Assembly (NCBI GenBank): GCA_016926235.1
Contig: JAFGOZ010000027.1
Location: 1-59,439 of the forward strand
DNA length: 59,439 bases
Source: Bacteroidales bacterium
GTDB lineage: Bacteria > Bacteroidota > Bacteroidia > Bacteroidales > UBA10428
Reading direction: 5' to 3'
Made by a program: the position numbers and the translations under genes. Below are positions 36,577 to 45,179 of this stretch, piece after piece. The stretch's first letter is position 1. Every line of letters starts with the position of its first letter. The notes beneath the pieces are model-generated. The model was not told the origin of the DNA. It ran no database searches and saw nothing but the letters and a program-made list of their open reading frames with translations.

Positions 36577-37461
36577 ATGAACGAATATAACGACATAGAT
36601 CATCTTTTTAAGGAAAATATTGACAAGATCGATAAAGTTCCTTCAACCTTCAGCTGGTCGGTTGCCAAAGGATGGAAAGAGATGCAAAGGATGCAGGGAA
36701 AAAGTGGCCGAAAGCTGATGATCCGCTTTTTAAAATATGCAGCCATTGTGTTTATCACCATTGGAATAACAGTTCTTGCCACGTATATCATAGAAAACAG
36801 GGACCCTCAATACGTGGAGATACAAACCGGAAAAGGAGATAAAACCCATGTAACCTTTGCTGACGGCAGTCAGGTGTGGCTTAACGCACAAAGCAGGTTG
36901 AAATACCCAAAGCGCATAAATAAAAGAAACCGCACCATTTATGTTGAAGGCGAAGCCTACTTTGAATTGTCTGATCAACAGGACGAACCCTTGACCATTA
37001 TTGCAGATAATACCATTACACAAGTAAAGGAATCAGCGTTTAATATAAAAACCGGACGTGAAAATTCGCAAATTACGATTACTGTAGCCAAAGGCAAACT
37101 GGATGTTGTAGATGACATGGGAAATATGCCTGTAATAACTACCAGCCAGGGAGAGAAAACTACCATTATACCACAATACGAGTTTCTTTTTGTGGAAGAA
37201 AACAATGATAACAACTATCTTTCATGGAAAACAGGAAATCTTGATTTTCAGGATGTTCCACTATCTTATGTAATTGAAAAGATTGAAGATTTATACCAGG
37301 TTGATATTGAGGTTAGTAATCAAAAATTACGCTACTGCAGGTTTTCCCATTCATTTACCAATGAGAGCCTGGATGAAATCATGGAAATCATAAGTAAAAA
37401 CTTAAATATGAACTACTTAAAGAAAGGGCAAAAGATTATTATTTATGGAACCGAATGCTGA
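36577..37461 (+). CDS. FecR-type anti-sigma factor
   Basis: 294 residues. A short cytoplasmic N-terminal part binds the sigma factor. One transmembrane helix at about 50-70 (KYAAIVFITIGITVLATYII) is followed by the periplasmic FecR domain (VEIQTGKGDKTHVTFADGSQVWLNAQSRLKYP, then GEAYFEL). The C-terminal DUF4974-like STN-related part is FQDVPLSYVIEKIEDLYQVDIEV. In family members the periplasmic part receives a signal from a TonB-dependent receptor, but none is encoded next to it. Confidence 0.9.
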   Translation: MNEYNDIDHLFKENIDKIDKVPSTFSWSVAKGWKEMQRMQGKSGRKLMIRFLKYAAIVFITIGITVLATYIIENRDPQYVEIQTGKGDKTHVTFADGSQVWLNAQSRLKYPKRINKRNRTIYVEGEAYFELSDQQDEPLTIIADNTITQVKESAFNIKTGRENSQITITVAKGKLDVVDDMGNMPVITTSQGEKTTIIPQYEFLFVEENNDNNYLSWKTGNLDFQDVPLSYVIEKIEDLYQVDIEVSNQKLRYCRFSHSFTNESLDEIMEIISKNLNMNYLKKGQKIIIYGTEC

Positions 37462-37585
37462 TTTAATGTATAATTAATAATGTAAAATGTAAAATTGAAA
37501 ATGAATTCTTATAAGCATTCTAGCCATGGATATGGATGCCTTAAAAGAATGACTCAATAAAGTAATAACTTAAAAACTAAATACA

Positions 37586-38425
37586 ATGAAAACAATAATA
37601 ATATTACAACTCTGCATGCTAATAAGCATACCACAAGCCTTTTCGCAAGCTTTTTGCGACCAGGAATTACTAGATAACCTGGGTAATAAGCTTGGTCCCG
37701 GTGTTACCTTTCTAAAGGATTTTCAGGTATATTTTACTAGATCTGAGACATGTGAAAAGAAGTATTCCATGAAACTTAATAATGATAAAACCTATCAATT
37801 CAATATTTTTTCATCCGATAAATATCCAGGTAAAGCAGTCATTAAACTATATTCGGATTCTTTTTTATTAGGAAGTACTTATAATGAAAAGAACGACAAA
37901 TATTTTGAAAATTTTAAATTTATTTGTCAAGAAACTGGGGTTTATCATTTGTTTATATCTAATCCTAGTAAAGAAGAATTATGTGCTGTAGGCGTGCTAT
38001 CTGTAGTTGAGGAAGTAAAGCCTGGTAAGAAAGATGCTGAAATAAATCCAAAAACAGATCTCGCAGGATTTATTAAACTCTCATTGGATCCCTCTTTAAA
38101 TTTGATATACAACTTCCAGGCATATTTTATAAACGGAAATGAAAGCCAGGAAGCAAAGAAAGAAATAACCATAACCATGAAAAAAGGCACCGATTATCAG
38201 ATAAACCTCTTCACGCCTGAGGATCCGCAGGGTATTGCTGCTGTTAAACTTTACGACGGAGATCATTTGCTGGCAACCACTTATAACGCAGTAAATAAAA
38301 AGCGCTATGATTCCTTCGTTTTTAAATGTATCAAAAGCCGAACTTATAGAATTGTTGTAGAACCTACTGATAATAAGGAAACATATGCGCTTATTGCTAT
38401 TTCAGTGGTGAAAAATAAGAAATAA
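37586..38425 (+). CDS. Exported protein with duplicated domain, possible sigma target
   Basis: 279 residues. The signal peptide ends IPQAFSQ. Two homologous halves: residues about 30-140 (LGPGVTFLKDFQVYF ... YQFNIFSSDKYPGKAVIKLYSDSFLLGSTYN ... GVLSVV) and about 165-279 (YNFQAYFINGNESQ ... YQINLFTPEDPQGIAAVKLYDGDHLLATTYN ... AISVV). Each half looks like a beta-sandwich. It sits 124 bp after the sigma/anti-sigma pair, so it may be its target or share its signal. Function unknown. Confidence 0.8.
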   Translation: MKTIIILQLCMLISIPQAFSQAFCDQELLDNLGNKLGPGVTFLKDFQVYFTRSETCEKKYSMKLNNDKTYQFNIFSSDKYPGKAVIKLYSDSFLLGSTYNEKNDKYFENFKFICQETGVYHLFISNPSKEELCAVGVLSVVEEVKPGKKDAEINPKTDLAGFIKLSLDPSLNLIYNFQAYFINGNESQEAKKEITITMKKGTDYQINLFTPEDPQGIAAVKLYDGDHLLATTYNAVNKKRYDSFVFKCIKSRTYRIVVEPTDNKETYALIAISVVKNKK

Positions 38426-38433
38426 ATGAAATG

Positions 38434-38488
38434 TGGCTAAAGCCAATAAGTTTCTAATTCACTTTTGCCGTTGGTTAAAACCAATGGC
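38434..38488. repeat. Paired short palindromes TGGCTAAAGCCA and GCCGTTGGTTAAAACCAATGGC
   Basis: Two REP-like hairpins directly downstream of the duplicated-domain gene, of the same style as those at 35842-35898. Confidence 0.55.
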
Positions 38489-38528
38489 AATTTCATTTTA
38501 TTAAATATTAATACTTTACAAAATTTAA

Positions 38529-39059
38529 TTAACCTAATAATTCAAGAATTAAACTCAGATCCTCTTTTTTAAACTTACTATAAAACTCTATATTACAATT
38601 TTCCTGATTTACAATATCATACTTTAATTGCTCTTTGGCAGTTTGAAATACTTCATTATGATCGAAAGCCAGTGCAGGTAATGCATTTATGGTAATCCAC
38701 TGCACATTTTTAGCGTCATCGCCAGCCTTTGGACAGAGCTTTTCTTTGTACATCAAACTATAAAATACCACAGAAACCGTGCGATGCCTTGGATCCCGGT
38801 TAACTTTGCTAAATGCTTTTAGTTGTGCAACGGGTATCCCTTTTAGTCCGGTTTCTTCCTCCAACTCACGTGCAACACATTGTTCCACAGTCTCATCCAT
38901 ATCCATAAAACCTCCCGGGAAAGCCCACTGGCTTTTATAGGGCTCGTCAGCACGTTGAATTAGCAGAACCAGTAGTTCAGCACCCGTAAAGCCAAACAGC
39001 ACACAATCGGTGGTTAATGCCGGCCTGGGGTAATTGTAGCAATATTTTTTGCTGGTCAT
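38529..39059 (-). CDS. Nudix hydrolase
   Basis: 176 residues with an intact Nudix box GGFMDMDETVEQCVARELEEETGL (about 49-72; the G-x5-E-x7-REUxEExGU pattern is satisfied). It hydrolyses a nucleoside diphosphate linked to some other moiety; the substrate cannot be read from sequence. No HTH is attached, so this is not the NrtR-type regulator, though that family shares this N-terminal Nudix layout (RPALTTDCVLF start). It lies 125 bp downstream of the OLD-like gene, same strand. Confidence 0.9.
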   Translation of the reverse strand: MTSKKYCYNYPRPALTTDCVLFGFTGAELLVLLIQRADEPYKSQWAFPGGFMDMDETVEQCVARELEEETGLKGIPVAQLKAFSKVNRDPRHRTVSVVFYSLMYKEKLCPKAGDDAKNVQWITINALPALAFDHNEVFQTAKEQLKYDIVNQENCNIEFYSKFKKEDLSLILELLG

Positions 39060-39090
39060 AGTAGTTTAATTTTGTAATTAACATATTTAA

Positions 39091-39140
39091 ACCCCCACTG
39101 TCCGCCTCTGGCGGAAATCTCCCCGGGGGGAGAACCTCTC
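39091..39140. repeat. Short palindromic intergenic repeat (CCCCCACTGTCCGCC...CCCCGGGGGGAG)
   Basis: A GC-rich stretch (TCCGCCTCTGGCGGA and CTCCCCGGGGGGAG) in otherwise AT-rich DNA; a Bacteroidota interspersed repeat type. Confidence 0.5.
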
Positions 39141-39183
39141 ATTAACAAAAAAAGCAATATAATGTTGTTCCTGGATATTAAAT

Positions 39184-41529
39184 TCATTGTTTTACCATCT
39201 CTCCTACCTTACTTAACATATTGATAATGTTATTAATAATGGTTTTTAATCCGGCCCTGGTTTCTTCATCAAATGAATCGATGGTCAGGTTTTTTATCTG
39301 TACAATATTCATAAAGTTAGCTGCCAAAACCGGCCTGGAGAGATTATTCTCCTCAATAAACTCGCTGTTTCTTTCCGTTATTCCTATTTTCTTATTCAGA
39401 ACATGTTTCTTAAAATCAATGGTTGAAAATACATCTTCAATGCTTCTTAAGCCTTCCATAACAAGCACTTTACGATTCATCGCCTGTTCACTGTTAAAGA
39501 AAAACAATGTTTTCAAGTTATTCCAAACTTCCTTAGCTTCCTCAGTGTCATTAAGAATTATCATAAAATTGAGTTTCCAGCCCATCAACAGGTTGGCCAG
39601 GGTTATCACGTTTTTTACATCTGTTGCGGGTAAAATATTAATTTCTTCTTTATAACCAGCCATTTTAAAGATAGTAGTAAGATAATAGTACGTGGTTATG
39701 TCTTCTACTATAACATTATTGCTCTTTTGGATAAATTGCTGATCATTGAGCCGCGTTCCCATAAGCGTATAGATAGGTGACAGGGTGTCTGCCGAAGCTT
39801 CAGTAAGAGACCTGCTATCCATAATGATGCTTCCGCTCAGATCATCCTCTTCACTTGCCCTCTGTACAGCCAATAATCTATATGTTTTATTAATATCGAT
39901 TAAATGGGGTGAATGTGTTGAATATAAGATATGGATATTATCCTTTATGTCCTCAAATACTTTTAGTACATCCTCCTGTGCGCGGGCATGGAGGCTTAAT
40001 CCCGGTTCGTCAATTAATACAACCTGCTGATTAGCACCTTCACTTGCATTAGCCTTTAGCTCGAGAAAGAATGATAGAAACCAACGAACTCCCCGACTCC
40101 TCTGCTTTGGATACAGACGATCATTTTTATCCATGATCCAGAATTCAATATATGGCTTGCCGCTCTTCTCAGGATGGGTAAAATCATAGTGCTCCAGTTC
40201 AAAGCAAAGGCTTATTTTATTGTCTTTTCCAATACTTTGCCGCCAATACTCCTGAAAATTAAGTGTTATCATGCGATTCATATCCTCTATTTTCTGCTTT
40301 AGCAGTCGGCTGCTTGTCTGTTTAAAAAACTCATCGTTTAACCCGGCTATCTTCAGGAAGTTACGTGCTGCTTTATAGCCTTCAGCATGTATATTCCCGT
40401 GTAAAAGGTCATCTACCTCAATGCGATTTGGCAAAAGACTACTAAAATCCTCAAAAAATTCAAATGAAGGAATTTGTTTGAATAATTCCATAGCCAGTTC
40501 TTCCATGCTATAATTCAAAGCATCCTTTTCATATTCACATTCTGCCTCATTTTCAGCTAACTCAGGGCTGGTTCCTGCCAGCATCTTCTCCGTAATCAGT
40601 TTATTGATTTCGGATTTTTTATACAGGGAAGCCTCATTCTCATTTAAAACTTCATATTTACGGGTCAGTTCCTCCAGTTTTCCTCCTTTTGGGAATATTC
40701 CCTTAACACTTTGTGAAAGAGTGTTTTCTATTTGCACTAATTCTTCCAGTACGGCTTTATTTGCTATTCTTGCATCTTCCAGGTTTTTTTGTGCTGTAAT
40801 GTATTGTTCCGCACACCTTGCCATATTTTGCTTGTTTTCCATTTCGGCAAGTATTTCCTGGTATTCTGCTGTTTTTTTTTCCAATATCCCGGCATTTTCA
40901 GCCTTTTTCTTTTCAAGCTTCTCAATATCTGACTGATATGCAAGTTTATCGTCTGTTTTACGTGCTCTTTTTACTTTCTTAAGTAACTTTTTTTCAGTAG
41001 ATTTATTGTTTTTTAATTCAATTTCAAGTTTACTTATATAATTATAAGTATCTGTTTTTTTGTCTATTAAATCATTCCAATTTTTTAATATTCCATTTAC
41101 TTTCCTGCTTAAATCGATATGTTCCTGCTTATTTTTGGCACTTTTATGTCCGTAGTATTCCAGAATATCATTTGAACTCACGGAAAGTGAACTGCGGGAA
41201 AGGTTTATCCATTCTCTTGTCAGAATAATAGAATCGAGTTTTCGTAAAGCCTGGGCCAAATCTTCAGGTATCCTGTTCTTATCCAGATAACTGATTATTT
41301 CCCCACCCGAAACATCAAAAGAACAAGAAACAACAGGCATTTTGTTATCACTTCTAAGCATATCTTCAGTCACAACCCCCTGATAATAGCAATAGAGGGC
41401 TTCTAAAACAGAGGTTTTACCTGATTCATTTTGACCAATAAGAGCAGTAATGTTATCATTTGAGAGATTATTCCACCTGGAATCTATAATTGACCGGAAA
41501 TTTCTTATATGGAATGCTTTGAACCGCAT
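39184..41529 (-). CDS. OLD-family ATPase/Toprim nuclease, stand-alone
   Basis: 781 residues. The N-terminal SMC/RecF-like ATPase has Walker A GQNESGKTS (32-40). A long coiled coil at about 150-270 follows (KLEIELKNNKSTEKKLLKKVKRARK, AENAGILEKKTAEYQEIL). Walker B is VVLIDEPGLSLHA and the H-loop is STHSPHLI. The C-terminal part is Toprim-like: VIVEDITTYYYL (invariant Glu), then IILNDTEEAKEVW, where the usual DxD is altered to D-T-E. OLD proteins are ATP-dependent nucleases, some of which act in phage defence (P2 Old; GajA of Gabija). No GajB helicase is adjacent. A TATTTTTG -7-like box lies 5 bp from the ATG. Confidence 0.82.
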   Translation of the reverse strand: MRFKAFHIRNFRSIIDSRWNNLSNDNITALIGQNESGKTSVLEALYCYYQGVVTEDMLRSDNKMPVVSCSFDVSGGEIISYLDKNRIPEDLAQALRKLDSIILTREWINLSRSSLSVSSNDILEYYGHKSAKNKQEHIDLSRKVNGILKNWNDLIDKKTDTYNYISKLEIELKNNKSTEKKLLKKVKRARKTDDKLAYQSDIEKLEKKKAENAGILEKKTAEYQEILAEMENKQNMARCAEQYITAQKNLEDARIANKAVLEELVQIENTLSQSVKGIFPKGGKLEELTRKYEVLNENEASLYKKSEINKLITEKMLAGTSPELAENEAECEYEKDALNYSMEELAMELFKQIPSFEFFEDFSSLLPNRIEVDDLLHGNIHAEGYKAARNFLKIAGLNDEFFKQTSSRLLKQKIEDMNRMITLNFQEYWRQSIGKDNKISLCFELEHYDFTHPEKSGKPYIEFWIMDKNDRLYPKQRSRGVRWFLSFFLELKANASEGANQQVVLIDEPGLSLHARAQEDVLKVFEDIKDNIHILYSTHSPHLIDINKTYRLLAVQRASEEDDLSGSIIMDSRSLTEASADTLSPIYTLMGTRLNDQQFIQKSNNVIVEDITTYYYLTTIFKMAGYKEEINILPATDVKNVITLANLLMGWKLNFMIILNDTEEAKEVWNNLKTLFFFNSEQAMNRKVLVMEGLRSIEDVFSTIDFKKHVLNKKIGITERNSEFIEENNLSRPVLAANFMNIVQIKNLTIDSFDEETRAGLKTIINNIINMLSKVGEMVKQ

Positions 41530-41533
41530 ATTT

Positions 41534-41541
41534 CAAAAATA
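41534..41541 (-). promoter_or_regulatory. Possible -7 box (TATTTTTG) for OLD-like gene
   Basis: Minus-strand TAnnTTTG match very close to the start codon; would give a leaderless transcript. Weak. Confidence 0.3.
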
Positions 41542-41639
41542 CACATTTGAATTAAATAACGAGAATAACGTAAGGGTTTTTTAGAAATAGTAGAACATAA
41601 AAGATATCCTAACTGCTAATAGCAAATTGCTAGAAGCTT

Positions 41640-42488
41640 TTAAAACCTAACACCAATCACCATCACATCATCCACCTGTTTCTTATCACCTTTCCACTTT
41701 ATAAATGCTTTCTTAATCATTTCTTCCTGCTTTTTCATACTGTGGGGCTGAACTTTCAGCAAGAGTTCCCTGAAACGGTAATATTTGTATTTTTCCTCGT
41801 TTGGCCCGCCAAACTGGTCAGGAAATCCGTCTGAGAATATGTAAATACAGTCACCTTGTTCAAGCTGAACCGTTTTGTTTGTAAAGGATTGCTCTTCGTC
41901 GGGGCAAATACCAATAGGCATTCGATCACCTTTAAAAATGGTGATACTATGATCTCGCACCATGTACATAGGATTTACAGCACCGGCAAACTGCAATTGC
42001 AGTGTATTCTCATCTACAATGTACAGGGCCATATCCATGCCTTCGCTGGGTTCGTCTTCATTAGTCTGCTGTAAGGCTTTCATTACTTTTTCGCGAAGGA
42101 GATTAAGTATTTTTGCAGCATTGGGCATGGGATCTTTATGGACAATTTCCTTTAGAAATGTCACTCCTAAAAGACTCAGAAATGCTCCGGGAACACCATG
42201 ACCTGTGCAATCAGCTGCAGCAACAACAATATTGTTTTTCCGTTTCATGATCCAGTAAAAGTCCCCGCTCACAATGTCTCTAGGCATAAAAAGAACAAAA
42301 CTATCCGGGAATATTTTCTGAAAGTCCTTAACTGAAGGAAATAAGGCTGTTTGAATTTTACTGGCATAGCGCAGACTTGCCGTAAGTTCGTTTTTCCACT
42401 TCAGCGTTTCGTCTTCGTAGGGTTTGAAGGGTATGGTAATGTTTTTTCTGGCTGGTTTACCCATGATGTGCAAAGCCTCATAAAGCAA
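41640..42488 (-). CDS. PP2C/SpoIIE-type serine phosphatase
   Basis: 282 residues, essentially one PPM phosphatase domain. FVLFMPRDIVSGDFYWIMKRKN is the N-terminal motif with the metal-binding Asp (SGDFYW). It is followed by VVAAADCTGHGVPGAFLSLLG and, near the C-terminus, CIYIFSDGFPDQFGG and QVDDVMVIGVRF. These are the conserved SpoIIE/RsbU-type catalytic positions. No sensor domain is attached beyond a ~40-residue lead. It could dephosphorylate an anti-sigma antagonist or the SiaC protein encoded at 31434. That link is inference. Confidence 0.88.
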   Translation of the reverse strand: MLYEALHIMGKPARKNITIPFKPYEDETLKWKNELTASLRYASKIQTALFPSVKDFQKIFPDSFVLFMPRDIVSGDFYWIMKRKNNIVVAAADCTGHGVPGAFLSLLGVTFLKEIVHKDPMPNAAKILNLLREKVMKALQQTNEDEPSEGMDMALYIVDENTLQLQFAGAVNPMYMVRDHSITIFKGDRMPIGICPDEEQSFTNKTVQLEQGDCIYIFSDGFPDQFGGPNEEKYKYYRFRELLLKVQPHSMKKQEEMIKKAFIKWKGDKKQVDDVMVIGVRF

Positions 42489-42660
42489 ACATAAAGATAA
42501 ACTCTTTTTTATTAAAGTACTAATATTTCTGAATAAATACCATCAGCATTATACAATAATATGTATAATCTTCATGCTTTATTTAATTAATTTGTATTTT
42601 TATCTTTATGGGGAGTCAATCAAATAATACAAATCATCTTGTGTGTGTTAAAATATTGAA

Positions 42661-43866
42661 ATGATGAAAAGATATTTCATAATTTATTTTACACTAATCC
42701 TGGTATCTTCCTGTAGCACAATAAGAATGATACATCTTATGAAATCAGGAGAAGTTACCAAAGAATCCTTCTATGCTGAAATCCCTTTTGAAATACGTGG
42801 AGGAGTGATTATACTTAAAGCATTGGTAAATGGAGAGGAATATGATTTTTACCTGGATACCGGTGCTCCCAATGTAATATCGAAAGAAATTGCAGATAAA
42901 ATGGGTATAAAACCCAATTGTGGAGTAAGAAGCAGTGATTCGCAGGGAAATATGGGCAATATCGAATTTGCAAAGCTTGGCTCAATTACTATTGGAAATA
43001 TTGAATTCACAAATCAGGGTGCTGCTGTGGTTGATTTCTCGGAGAACAGGGAATTAGCCTGCATGAAAATGGACGGCATTATCGGCGCCAACCTTATGAA
43101 GAAATGCTTCTGGCAGATAAATATGCAAACCAAAACCATAATCATTACCAATGACAAGCAAAAACTCAATATCCCGGATAAGGCTGTAAAAATCCCTTTT
43201 TCAACCTCAATTACCGGAACACCTGAAGTTTCAGTTCTTTTCGAGGACGTAAAAGTGGACGATGTTGTTTTTGATTATGGTTCAAATGGAGGTATTATGA
43301 TTTGCGGGGATAAAATAGATAAAATTCTTCATAACCATAATAACGTATTACGTGCATACGGTGAAGGAGGTATTGGTTTATATGGCAGTACTTTTGACAC
43401 AACCTATACCTTAATTTGCGACAGCATTAAGCTTGGATCATTCATCTTCAGCGGTTTGACAGATTTCAGCCATAAAGGTAAATCAACCATTGGAACAGAG
43501 TTTTTTGAAGATTACAATATCACCTTAAACTGGGATGAAAAGCAAATCTACATGGAAAGAATTACAGAGATAAAACCTATTGAGTTCAAATCCTTTGGTT
43601 TAGGGACTATTTTGCGGAATGATACCTTGCGGGTAGTATACATTTATGAGAACTCTCCAGCTTCTGAAGCTGGTATTGAACTGGAAACAAAAGTATTAGA
43701 ACTTAATGGTAAGGACTGTACCAATCTTTCCGAAGATGAGTATTGCAAAATGATTGTAGACGGTATGTTCCCTGATGAAATGCAGGAGATGGATATTACA
43801 TTCATAAAAAAAGATGAATCCATTCAAACAAAACTGGTGAAGAGGAACATTCTGGTAGAAAAATAA
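42661..43866 (+). CDS. Retropepsin-like aspartyl protease lipoprotein with PDZ domain
   Basis: 401 residues. Lipobox LVSSC (Cys18). The first aspartyl lobe has YLDTGAP (Asp66) and the flap-like region IEFAKLGSITIGNIEF, then DGIIGANLM. A second, degenerate lobe reads VVFDYGSNGG (Asp205), with DYG in place of DTG/DSG. Residues about 305-385 form a PDZ domain (LRVVYIYENSPASEAGIELETKVLELNGK). Bacteroidota encode several such surface-anchored proteases. Whether both Asp residues are catalytic is open because of the altered second motif. A small ORF follows after 10 bp. Confidence 0.85.
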   Translation: MMKRYFIIYFTLILVSSCSTIRMIHLMKSGEVTKESFYAEIPFEIRGGVIILKALVNGEEYDFYLDTGAPNVISKEIADKMGIKPNCGVRSSDSQGNMGNIEFAKLGSITIGNIEFTNQGAAVVDFSENRELACMKMDGIIGANLMKKCFWQINMQTKTIIITNDKQKLNIPDKAVKIPFSTSITGTPEVSVLFEDVKVDDVVFDYGSNGGIMICGDKIDKILHNHNNVLRAYGEGGIGLYGSTFDTTYTLICDSIKLGSFIFSGLTDFSHKGKSTIGTEFFEDYNITLNWDEKQIYMERITEIKPIEFKSFGLGTILRNDTLRVVYIYENSPASEAGIELETKVLELNGKDCTNLSEDEYCKMIVDGMFPDEMQEMDITFIKKDESIQTKLVKRNILVEK

Positions 43867-43876
43867 ACATTGACGA

Positions 43877-44047
43877 ATGTCATTTTTATCATACAAACAA
43901 GTATCTGACAAAAACCTGGATAATTTTACAAAATCACTAAAAGGTCAACAGGCTAGTATTGGCGCAGCAAGGTACTTGGTTATTATTATCCCTTTAATCT
44001 ACCTTTATTCTTTTTTTGAATGGCTTCTCAGGTTTATTTTTAAATAG
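43877..44047 (+). CDS. Small membrane protein
   Basis: A 56-residue ORF starting ATG at 43877, 10 bp after the protease gene stop: MSFLSYKQVSDKNLDNFTKS, then GQQASIGAARYLVIIIPLIY, then LYSFFEWLLRFIFK. The last half is one hydrophobic helix. It looks coding because of the amphipathic start and clean helix, but is short and has no recognised homologue. It may be translated with the upstream protease gene. Confidence 0.5.
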   Translation: MSFLSYKQVSDKNLDNFTKSLKGQQASIGAARYLVIIIPLIYLYSFFEWLLRFIFK

Positions 44048-44098
44048 AATTAAATATTGAACAATATATGGCGTCTCTAAAACAAAAAATACAATAAA

Positions 44099-45082
44099 GT
44101 GAGTTTAACATTAAACGACATACAAAACGCCAAACGAAGAATCTCCAACCTGGTTAATAAAACCCCAGTGTTGTCTTCGTCCCTTTTAAACCAATGGTTG
44201 GGACATGAGATCTATTTCAAAACCGAATGTATGCAAAAAATCGGTGCTTTTAAAGCCCGTGGTGCATGCAATACCATTGCCTGGTTGCTTGAAACTGACA
44301 ATAAACCAAAACATATTATAGCCAATAGCTCGGGAAATCATGCTCAGGCAGTTGCCTGGGCTGCTTCTCAGTTTCAGATTCCTTCAACTATTTACATGCC
44401 AGCATATTCTTCGGGAGTTAAAATACAGGCAACCCTTGCCTATGGAGCTAATGTAGAATTATGTGATACCAGAGACATTGCTGATGGAAAGACAAAAGAA
44501 GCTGCGAATGATAAGGATGTGTATTGGATACCACCCTATAATCATGATCAGGTAATAGCAGGACAAGGTACAGCTGCTTACGAAGCTATTGAAGAAACAG
44601 GCAATATTGACGCTGTGTTTGCTCCTTGCGGGGGTGGTGGTTTGCTTTCCGGTACATTAGTCGCCACCCGGGGCTTAAACCCCAGGACAAAAATAATTGG
44701 AGCCGAACCTTTACAAGCCAATGATGCAGCAGAATCTCTGCGCAAAGGTACTATTCAAAAACTTAGCTCTGTACCGGATACACTTGCCGATGGCGCAATG
44801 ACCATGGCAATTGGACCTATAACCTTTGAGTATCTTAAACAACTGGATGATTTTTATGAAGTATCTGAAGAAAAGATTATCTACTGGACCCAATGGCTTT
44901 CACACCTGCTGAAGGTAAGGATTGAACCCACAAGTGCCCTGGGAATGGATGCTGCAATCCAATGGTTATCAAAACAAACAGCAAAGAAAAAAGTGCTGGT
45001 AATTATTTCGGGAGGTAATATTGACCATAAAACCGAACTAAAAATATGGAAAGAAGATTACCTGAACATAAAGCCCGGATAA
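44099..45082 (+). CDS. PLP-dependent threonine/serine dehydratase family enzyme
   Basis: 327 residues, fold type II PLP enzyme. Lys52 in KIGAFKARGA forms the Schiff base. NSSGNHAQAVAWAA binds the substrate carboxylate region. The phosphate-binding loop is CGGGGLLSG (about 177-185), and SGGN lies near the C-terminus. The length matches the short, ACT-less dehydratases/racemases acting on threonine or serine. The start is GTG at 44099; the usual family N-terminus (DIQNAKRRISNLVNKTPV) begins right there. A nine-codon ORF (44068-44097, ending TAA one base before the GTG) could couple translation. Confidence 0.9.
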   Translation: MSLTLNDIQNAKRRISNLVNKTPVLSSSLLNQWLGHEIYFKTECMQKIGAFKARGACNTIAWLLETDNKPKHIIANSSGNHAQAVAWAASQFQIPSTIYMPAYSSGVKIQATLAYGANVELCDTRDIADGKTKEAANDKDVYWIPPYNHDQVIAGQGTAAYEAIEETGNIDAVFAPCGGGGLLSGTLVATRGLNPRTKIIGAEPLQANDAAESLRKGTIQKLSSVPDTLADGAMTMAIGPITFEYLKQLDDFYEVSEEKIIYWTQWLSHLLKVRIEPTSALGMDAAIQWLSKQTAKKKVLVIISGGNIDHKTELKIWKEDYLNIKPG

Positions 45083-45179
45083 ACATAAGTATAAATAAAT
45101 TGAGATATTAAGCAGCTATTTGTTCCTGAAAGGTTTTATTTTTAAATTCGCATCAATATTTACTAAAACGTAAAACATT

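Noticed and set aside
39184..41529. Gabija (GajAB) defence system
   Set aside because: The OLD-like protein fits GajA, but no UvrD-like GajB helicase is adjacent; the neighbour is a Nudix gene.
44068..44100. Frameshift at the start of the dehydratase gene
   Set aside because: The protein's conserved N-terminus begins right at the GTG, so nothing is missing; the upstream ATG starts a separate nine-codon ORF.
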